DNA of 64,000 bases. Source: Aquimarina agarivorans (lineage in GTDB: Bacteria > Bacteroidota > Bacteroidia > Flavobacteriales > Flavobacteriaceae). The DNA is taken from NCBI RefSeq assembly GCF_000218485.1, contig NZ_AFPB01000177.1, forward strand, positions 30,842-94,841, in the 5' to 3' direction. Below are positions 58,106 through 64,000 of this stretch, piece after piece. The position numbers were made by a program, and so were the translations under genes. The notes under the pieces are model-generated. The model worked only from the letters and a program-made list of their open reading frames with translations. It was not told where the DNA came from and ran no database searches. Position 1 is the stretch's first letter. The number at the start of each line of letters is the position of its first letter.

Positions 58106-60304
58106 ATGAGAAGAAAAATAATATATTCATTATTACTGATTTGGGGATGTTTCTTAGGTGCTTCAAATGCGCTTAACGCCCAAGACTGTAATGATGGCGG
58201 TAATTACTGGAAGGAAAGTTGGAAATCCTGCAGAATGACAACTAATCCTAATCCTGATCGAGAAGATTCTTATTGGATACTTTATGAATTTGAAGAACCT
58301 ATTGGGATAGAAAACATCCATATTTGGAATGCAAATAGAAACGGCGAAAGTACTCAAGGGGCAAAAGAAGTTTTTATTGATATTTCTAAGGACGGTACTA
58401 TATGGAAGCAAGTAAATGAAGATCCTTTTGAATGGCCTAAAGCTGATGAGTCATCAGAATACGAAGGGTTTGAAGGCCCTGATTTAACGAAATTTGGCTT
58501 TGTAAAAAAGGTGTTATTTACAATAAAAAGTAACCATGGAGGGGACTGTGTTTCTATTGCAGAAATTAAGTTTAATGTTGATTTGGATGCCTGCGAGGGT
58601 GTTGTCGATGAATGTGATGTATGTGATGGTCCAGGAAAATTGACTTTCTATCTTGATGCTGATGGCGATGGAAAGGGTAATAAAAATACATTCGTTCAAG
58701 TTTGTGAAGCTGCACCAAGTGGTTATGTCTCAAATAATGATGATGATTGCGATACTGGTGGTTGGGATCAAGTTGGTGAAATTTTAGCCACAAATAATTG
58801 TACTGGATGTCATAATGAAACTGGTGCTGGTGGCTTAAACTTAAAAACGTATCAAGGTTTTTTATCAGGGGGTAATAAATGTGGGAATCAAATATTATCA
58901 GGTAAAACACTTGCTAATATTATAAATACTTCAAATTATGATGGCTGTGGCGAAACTATACAAGGCCTTAGCATGAATGAACGCGTGGGTGGCGCAATTG
59001 ATGATTTTGAAATGGCGGTAATTCAAGCTTGGATTGATGCAGGCGCGCCCGAAAATGACGATTGTAATATTACGAATACAACGGTTATTAATTTCACCAA
59101 TTTAACAGATGGTGATGAGTTTGATGAAGGAGTCGATATTCAGGTTGATGCAACTATTTTAGATACAGATGGAATTGCTACGGCGGAATTGTTTTTGAAT
59201 GACTTTTTGTTAGGTGTAGATGAATTTCCTTATCAATGGGGAACTTCTGAAAATGAAGCGCCTTTACTAAATAACATGCTAGCTGGATCATATACCTTAA
59301 AAATAGTGGCCACTGACAACAGAGGAAATATTGCAGAGGAAGCTATAACAATTGTGGTAAATGAGCCAGTAATAGTTGATAGTGAAACTAATATTGTGTT
59401 TGATACCATAACTGATGGACAAGAATTTGATTTTGGAGTAAGCTTGGAAGTTGGGGTAACTGTGCAAGATGATAATGGGCTTGAAAGCGTTTCATTATTT
59501 TTAAATGATGTGTTACTTGGTAAAGATGATTTTCCATACCTATGGGGAGGTGCGGATCGTAATGATCTTCCACTTCAAAATATGCAAGCTGGTAATTATG
59601 AGTTAAAAGTAGTTAGCCTTGATGCCTTAGGGTACACTAGTGAAAAGTCTATTTCTATTGTGGTGAAAATTGCTGAAACCCCTATAGTGGAGGATCCGGT
59701 TGAAGAAGAACCAGTGGAAGAAGAAGTGCCTGTGGAAGATGAGGTAACTACAATAACTTTTTTGAATTTAACGGATGGGGATACTTTTGATTTTGAAACC
59801 AATTTACAAGTAGCTACTGAAGTAACTGATGTTGATGGACTATCCAGTGTTGATTTGTATTTGAATGATCAATTAATACGTCAATTAACTGCAACACCTT
59901 TTGAGTGGGGAGCGGAAGAAGGGATTGATCCGTTGCTGGATAATTTAGAGTCGGGCACATACGTTTTAAAAATTGTAGCTACAGATGTAAACGAGGTAGT
60001 AACAGAAAAGTCAATTTCAATAACAGTTAATGAAAAAGAGGAAGCAATTACTCGTATACCAGTCATCGATTTGGCTATAGATCCAAATCCCGTTGGTGAT
60101 TCTTTTTCATTACTAAAAATAAATGAAGTAAGTGTGAATCAAATTTCGATATATAATATTGATGGCAGATTAATGCTATTGCTTGATAAAGAAGAGGAAA
60201 TGCAAAAAGCAATCAATGTCGCTCAAATGGAGTCGGGATTATATATTTTAATAGCAACAACAATAAATAATAATGTTATTGTAAAGAAATTTGTTAAGAA
60301 ATAA
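58106..60304 (+). CDS. Multidomain T9SS surface protein with cytochrome-c motif and Ig-like repeats
   Basis: 732 residues. A signal peptide ends near LNAQ (residue 26). A discoidin-like domain (about 30-160) is followed by a Ca-binding-type DADGDGKG stretch and a heme motif CTGCH at about residue 232 inside a planctomycete-type cytochrome c segment (GGLNLKTYQGFLSGG). Three Ig-like repeats of about 90 residues follow (about 330-645), each with LFLND- or LYLND-type and LKIV- or LKVV-type strands; an acidic VEEEPVEEE linker precedes the third. A type IX sorting tail (IDLAIDPNPVGDSF...GLYILIA) ends it. ATG 58106 is chosen over TTG 58103. Third gene of the DUF1800/DUF1501 unit. Confidence 0.85.
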   Translation: MRRKIIYSLLLIWGCFLGASNALNAQDCNDGGNYWKESWKSCRMTTNPNPDREDSYWILYEFEEPIGIENIHIWNANRNGESTQGAKEVFIDISKDGTIWKQVNEDPFEWPKADESSEYEGFEGPDLTKFGFVKKVLFTIKSNHGGDCVSIAEIKFNVDLDACEGVVDECDVCDGPGKLTFYLDADGDGKGNKNTFVQVCEAAPSGYVSNNDDDCDTGGWDQVGEILATNNCTGCHNETGAGGLNLKTYQGFLSGGNKCGNQILSGKTLANIINTSNYDGCGETIQGLSMNERVGGAIDDFEMAVIQAWIDAGAPENDDCNITNTTVINFTNLTDGDEFDEGVDIQVDATILDTDGIATAELFLNDFLLGVDEFPYQWGTSENEAPLLNNMLAGSYTLKIVATDNRGNIAEEAITIVVNEPVIVDSETNIVFDTITDGQEFDFGVSLEVGVTVQDDNGLESVSLFLNDVLLGKDDFPYLWGGADRNDLPLQNMQAGNYELKVVSLDALGYTSEKSISIVVKIAETPIVEDPVEEEPVEEEVPVEDEVTTITFLNLTDGDTFDFETNLQVATEVTDVDGLSSVDLYLNDQLIRQLTATPFEWGAEEGIDPLLDNLESGTYVLKIVATDVNEVVTEKSISITVNEKEEAITRIPVIDLAIDPNPVGDSFSLLKINEVSVNQISIYNIDGRLMLLLDKEEEMQKAINVAQMESGLYILIATTINNNVIVKKFVKK

Positions 60305-60715
60305 TACGTTTACTGGCATGAATTCAGTACGGATAAATTAATTTCTATTTTGTTGTTGGCCAAGGGGCAAAACAATAAAGTTAGTATGTTTTTTTAACGT
60401 GGAGAATGCTAGAAATAAAAACCATATTATAAGCTAAATTTTTGGCTGAATATTGTAAAATACCAGTTCTGATTTTAAATTAATCAAATAAAAATTAAGT
60501 TTTTTTATTTTTGAAAGAAAGAAATCTTAAAATGTAGCCTTAGCTACAGTGGAGTTTTGTTTTAAGGTGTAAAGCGAAAAAAGAAGAACTATTTTAAATG
60601 AGAAATTTAACTCCAGAAAAGGTATAATCTCAATTGGAAGTCTGACAGACAGATATAAAAAAATCCACTCAGGTTGAGTGGATTTTTTATGTCAATAAAA
60701 TCAATTTAAAATTGA
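60305..60715. other. Intergenic region between convergent 733-codon gene and tsf
   Basis: 411 bp, AT-rich. Only a bidirectional terminator at 60657-60688 is recognised; no gene seen. Confidence 0.5.
60657..60688 (-). terminator. Bidirectional terminator downstream of tsf
   Basis: ATCCACTCA-GGT-TGAGTGGAT with A/T runs on both sides (60657-60688), 28 bases beyond the tsf stop. Confidence 0.9.
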
Positions 60716-61684
60716 CTATACTAAAGATATTCTTTTAAAACTTACTACTTCAACATCTCCTTTTGTAGAAACATATTCAGCAACATTTTTAGATTCATCC
60801 ATAATAAAACGTTGATCTAAAAGACATTTTTCGTGATCTAAAGTCGTGTTATCTGAAATAAAACGCTCTAATTTACCAGGTAAAATACGATCCCATATTT
60901 TTTCCGGCTTACCTTCTGCTTTCAATTCCTCTTTAATAGTTTCTTCAGCTTTAGCTAAAATTTCATCATTTAATTGAGAGCGAGAGATAAATAAAGGTAC
61001 ATTTTTAAGAGTTTTCCCTAAACGACCTAGTTCAATATTATCTTTTTCAATAGCAGCAATACGAGCTTCAGTTTCAGAGGCAACGTATTCAGGGTCAAAA
61101 TCTTTGTAAGATAAAGTAGTTGCACCCATAGATGCTACTTGCATTGATATACTTTTAGCTAATTCGGCAGCTCCTTCAATAGGAGTGGACAAACCTACTA
61201 AAGCACCAATTTTATTTCCATGGATGTATGATCCAACAAAAGGAGCTTCTAATATTTCGTAACCACCTATTTCAATTTTTTCACCAATAACACCTGTCTG
61301 TTCAATTAGTTTTTCCTGAACTGTTATACCTGTGTCATATTCTGCAGCCAAAAAAGATTCTTTTGTGTCATGGGCTAAGGCAACGTCAGCCATTTTATTA
61401 GCCATAGTTACGTAAGTGTCATTTTTTGCAACGAAATCAGTTTCGCAGTTCAAAGAAAGTACAACGCCTCTTGTCGATTCAGCGTTAATTTTAGAAACCA
61501 CTGCTCCTTCGCTAGAATCTCTATCCGCTCTTTTTTCAGCGATTTTTTGCCCTTTTTTACGTAAAATGTCAATTGCTTTATCAAAATCGCCTTCAGCTTC
61601 AACTAAGGCTTTTTTACAATCCATCATACCTGCTCCGGTAGTTTTTCTTAACTTACCTACATCAGCAGCACTTATTTTAGACAT
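60716..61684 (-). CDS. tsf: Elongation factor Ts
   Basis: 322-residue nucleotide-exchange factor for EF-Tu. The N-terminal UBA-like segment KLRKTTGAGMMDCKKALVEA and the following LRKKGQKIAEKRADR are diagnostic, with core segments VLSLNCETDFVAKND and VASMGATTLSYKDFD. Cytoplasmic. Downstream of rpsB in the same orientation, with a long hairpin in the spacer. Confidence 0.97.
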   Translation of the reverse strand: MSKISAADVGKLRKTTGAGMMDCKKALVEAEGDFDKAIDILRKKGQKIAEKRADRDSSEGAVVSKINAESTRGVVLSLNCETDFVAKNDTYVTMANKMADVALAHDTKESFLAAEYDTGITVQEKLIEQTGVIGEKIEIGGYEILEAPFVGSYIHGNKIGALVGLSTPIEGAAELAKSISMQVASMGATTLSYKDFDPEYVASETEARIAAIEKDNIELGRLGKTLKNVPLFISRSQLNDEILAKAEETIKEELKAEGKPEKIWDRILPGKLERFISDNTTLDHEKCLLDQRFIMDESKNVAEYVSTKGDVEVVSFKRISLV

Positions 61685-61721
61685 AACTATTGTATTTTAA
61701 ATTATGAGTTTAAATTTAAAC

Positions 61722-61769
61722 AAATAAGTCGTTTAGTGAATTCGACGAAACCTTCTAAACGACTTATTT
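61722..61769 (-). promoter_or_regulatory. Long hairpin in the rpsB-tsf spacer
   Basis: AAATAAGTCGTTTAG (61722-61736) pairs with CTAAACGACTTATTT (61755-61769), a 15-bp perfect stem with an 18-base loop. On the minus strand it lies between the rpsB stop and tsf start and is followed by only a few T. It may be an attenuator, a partial terminator or an RNA-processing site. Confidence 0.65.
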
Positions 61770-61840
61770 TAGTAATGTTAACCTAAAGTTAACCTGAAAC
61801 ATGAAAGTTTCAATTTTGTAAAAACAGTCTTTGGACTGAA

Positions 61841-62623
61841 TTATTCAGCTTTTGCTTCTTCTGTTGATGGTGCTTCAGCAGCGGGTGCTGGAGCAGCAGC
61901 TTTTGCATCGGCAGCTTTATTTTCTTTAGCAGCTTTACGCTCACTCAAACCTTCAATAATGGCATCACTTACGTATCCCATTACTTTGTCAATAGATTTA
62001 GAAGCATCATCATTTGCAGGAATAATATAATCAACCTGACGTGGGTCAGAGTTGGTATCTACCATTGCAAAAATTGGAATGTTTAATTTTTGAGCTTCTT
62101 TTACCGCAATGTGCTCTCTTGTTATGTCAACAATAAAAAGCGCACCTGGTAAACGTGTCATATCAACAATTGATCCTAAGTTTTTTTCCAACTTAGCACG
62201 TAAACGGTCAACTTGTAAGCGTTCTTTTTTAGAAAGTGTGTTAAATGTGCCATCCTTCTTCATTCTATCAATAGTAGCCATTTTTTTAATAGCTTTACGG
62301 ATAGTAACAAAGTTAGTAAGCATTCCACCAGGCCATCTTTCAGTAATGTACGGCTGGTTAGCTTTGGCAGCTTTTTCAGCTACTATTTCTTTTGCTTGCT
62401 TTTTTGTAGCAACAAAAAGGATTTTTCTACCTGAAGCAGCAATTTTTTTTAAAGCTTCAGAAGCTTCGTCAATTTTTGCGGCTGTTTTGTATAAATTTAT
62501 AATGTGAATCCCATTGCGCTCCATATAAATATATGGTGCCATGTTTGGATCCCATCTTCTAGTCAAATGTCCAAAATGAACACCTGCGTCTAGTAATTCT
62601 TTTACTTCAATGTTGTTTGCCAT
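61841..62623 (-). CDS. rpsB: 30S ribosomal protein S2
   Basis: 260 residues. KELLDAGVHFGHLTRRWDPN at the start and FVATKKQAKEIV, WPGGMLTNF and PGALFIVDITREHIA are S2 signatures. The C-terminus carries an Ala/Glu-rich extension (KAAAPAPAAEAPSTEEAKAE) usual in Bacteroidota. Third gene of the rplM-rpsI-rpsB-tsf series. Confidence 0.98.
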   Translation of the reverse strand: MANNIEVKELLDAGVHFGHLTRRWDPNMAPYIYMERNGIHIINLYKTAAKIDEASEALKKIAASGRKILFVATKKQAKEIVAEKAAKANQPYITERWPGGMLTNFVTIRKAIKKMATIDRMKKDGTFNTLSKKERLQVDRLRAKLEKNLGSIVDMTRLPGALFIVDITREHIAVKEAQKLNIPIFAMVDTNSDPRQVDYIIPANDDASKSIDKVMGYVSDAIIEGLSERKAAKENKAADAKAAAPAPAAEAPSTEEAKAE

Positions 62624-62790
62624 TTTTGTAATAGTTTACGTTCCGTTTACTTTAAATTAGCAACACCAAATTTTTGATGTTTAGATGCTAAACCAAATCT
62701 TGTTTTCTCTTGAAAGAGTGTAACAAGTAACGACAACATGTTTTTAAATTTTTTAATACTTCCAATCGAAATAGTAAAAACACCAAGTGT

Positions 62791-63177
62791 TTAACGTTTC
62801 GAGAATTGGAATTTTTTTCGAGCTTTCTTTTGACCGAATTTTTTACGTTCAACCATACGAGGATCTCTAGTTAATAAACCTTCTGGTTTAAGCACTAATC
62901 TGTGTTCAGCATCAATTTCGCATAACGCTCTTGAAATTGCCAAACGGATCGCTTCAGCTTGTCCAGTGATACCACCACCGTATACATTTACTTTTACATC
63001 GTATTTATCTTCATTTTCAGTTAAAATGAAAGGCTGTTTTACTTTGTACTGTAGTGTTGCTGTAGTTAAGTAATCACTTAAATCTTTCTTATTTACGGTT
63101 ACTTTACCTGATCCTTCAGATAAATATACGCGGGCAACAGAGGTCTTTCTACGACCAATTTTGTGAATAACTTCCAT
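62791..63177 (-). CDS. rpsI: 30S ribosomal protein S9
   Basis: 128 residues with the S9 start [13 protein letters not shown], the [20 protein letters not shown] core and the basic tail [17 protein letters not shown] that reaches the P site. Its start overlaps the rplM stop by one base. Confidence 0.98.
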   Translation of the reverse strand: MEVIHKIGRRKTSVARVYLSEGSGKVTVNKKDLSDYLTTATLQYKVKQPFILTENEDKYDVKVNVYGGGITGQAEAIRLAISRALCEIDAEHRLVLKPEGLLTRDPRMVERKKFGQKKARKKFQFSKR

Positions 63178-63632
63178 TACTTAAATTCGTTTAAGTTAAT
63201 AGTTTTAGGCTGTTGCGCTTCATATTTATGACTAGCACCGTTAACCACTTTTAAATTTCTGAAAAGTTCAGCACCTAATTTGTTTTTAGGTAACATTCCT
63301 TTTACTGCTTTTTCAACAAGGCGTTCAGGTCCTTTGCCGAATAATTCTTGAGCCGTTAAGCTTCTTTGTCCACCTGGATACCCTGTGTGACGGATGTAAG
63401 ATTTCTCACTCCATTTGTTACCCGTAAGCTGAATTTTTTCTGCATTAATAACTATTACGTTATCTCCACAGTCAGCATGCGGTGTAAAACAAGGCTTGTG
63501 TTTTCCTCTTAATAGCTTAGCTACTTTTGAAGACAGGCGACCTAAAGTTTGTCCTTCAGCGTCTACCAATAACCACGTTTTGTTAGCGGTTGCTTTGTTG
63601 GCAGATACTGTTTTGTAACTTAATGTGTCCAC
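63177..63632 (-). CDS. rplM: 50S ribosomal protein L13
   Basis: 151 residues. The L13 features [34 protein letters not shown] and [18 protein letters not shown] are present. First gene of the rplM-rpsI-rpsB-tsf series, with its promoter in the 63.7 kb region. Confidence 0.98.
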   Translation of the reverse strand: MDTLSYKTVSANKATANKTWLLVDAEGQTLGRLSSKVAKLLRGKHKPCFTPHADCGDNVIVINAEKIQLTGNKWSEKSYIRHTGYPGGQRSLTAQELFGKGPERLVEKAVKGMLPKNKLGAELFRNLKVVNGASHKYEAQQPKTINLNEFK

Positions 63633-63669
63633 ACTAATTAATTTTACTGATTATTAAACATTCCATTTT

Positions 63670-63696
63670 CCTGTATAAAACAGGGGTGCAAATGTA
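63670..63696 (-). promoter_or_regulatory. rplM promoter box and leader hairpin
   Basis: On the minus strand a -7 box TACATTTG (63696-63689) is followed by a small hairpin CCTGT-TTTAT-ACAGG (63684-63670) in the leader, about 40 bases before the rplM start. It may be an L13 autoregulatory leader; this is inference. Confidence 0.55.
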
Positions 63697-64000
63697 TAAC
63701 TATATTTTCAGATAGCAAAGCTAGTTTTGTATTTTGGTTAATTATTATTTGTGATCATTTGATAAACTATTAAATAAATGGGTTTATACTTTGATTAAAA
63801 TCATTTTTTGATTGAATTCTACGATTAGTAAAAATAACAAAAGCGAGTATAACTTTTTTAATTCAAACTAAATTAGTCAACATTAAATAATTTTGATGTT
63901 TTGTTTCTAATATCAAATTTTCAGACAAGAGGTTTTGTTTGATAATTGTTTTAAGTGATAATCCTTGGTTAGGGATACATATATATCTTTTTTATTACTA
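63697..64000. other. AT-rich intergenic DNA to the window end
   Basis: About 300 bp upstream of the rplM promoter. No open frame, RNA gene or hairpin that I can support. Confidence 0.5.

Noticed and set aside
58572..58910. His-rich minus-strand open frame inside the surface-protein gene
   Set aside because: Antisense of Asp-rich codons (GAT gives His-type codons on the reverse strand); a shadow of the real gene.

Overview
The window reads as chromosome of a marine-type member of the Flavobacteriaceae (Bacteroidota). The sequence is AT-rich. Promoter -7 boxes match TAnnTTTG, Shine-Dalgarno sites are essentially absent, secreted proteins carry type IX secretion C-terminal signals, MurE has the DNPR motif of diaminopimelate-type peptidoglycan, and the housekeeping gene orders (dcw cluster, rimP-nusA-infB, rplM-rpsI-rpsB-tsf) are typical of the group.

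Layout. (1) 1-11.8 kb: division and cell-wall operon murE(partial)-mraY-murD-ftsW-murG-murC-ftsQ-ftsA-ftsZ, then a YqeY-like gene. (2) 11.9-14.5 kb: a tandem heptamer tract, tRNA-Arg(UCG), the decayed C-terminus of a serine recombinase, an arsenic-type operon (ArsR, DUF6428, LMW-PTP arsenate reductase) with a duplicated operator but no efflux gene, a MITE-like inverted-repeat element and an orphan gene tail. (3) 14.5-21.2 kb: a sulfur/persulfide cluster: DUF983, Crp/Fnr 1, SulP-STAS transporter, persulfide-dioxygenase/rhodanese fusion, Crp/Fnr 2, a 28-residue membrane peptide, DUF2892 and two half-size YeeE/YedE proteins. Four transcription units here each begin with a TGTAAC-N4-GTTACA-type palindrome whose start lies exactly 37 nt before the start of a -7 box. 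(4) 21.3-28.1 kb: MscS-like channel, a three-gene lipid-glycosylation operon (GT2, LAB_N, ArnT-like), an unknown helical protein and a T9SS-secreted GH16 enzyme. (5) 28.5-50.6 kb: housekeeping genes: secA, DUF2795, cobalamin adenosyltransferase, ABC-F, PorV-like protein, pssA, tRNA-Gln, UspA, rimP-nusA-infB, rpoN, LOG-family protein, asnS, RND/MMPL exporter, frr, pyrH. (6) 51.7-60.3 kb: a plus-strand block with two tandem GH16 agarase-like enzymes and a DUF1800/DUF1501/cytochrome-c-containing surface protein trio. It separates pyrH-frr from the rplM-rpsI-rpsB-tsf operon that closes the window.

How the parts work together. In region 3 the fusion enzyme would oxidise glutathione- or thiol-bound persulfide and transfer sulfane sulfur. 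YeeE/YedE, SulP and DUF2892 would move or handle sulfur species at the membrane. Two Crp/Fnr proteins, each encoded inside an operon with the palindrome, are the likely activators. In region 6 the GH16 pair would cut an agar- or porphyran-like galactan; the relation of the DUF1800/DUF1501 trio to them is only positional.

Caution on sequence quality: mraY, crp/fnr 1, the LOG-family gene and the RND exporter (twice) are each interrupted by single-base shifts in A/T-rich stretches, mostly homopolymers. At least the mraY break is hard to accept biologically, so sequencing or assembly error must be considered for all of them.
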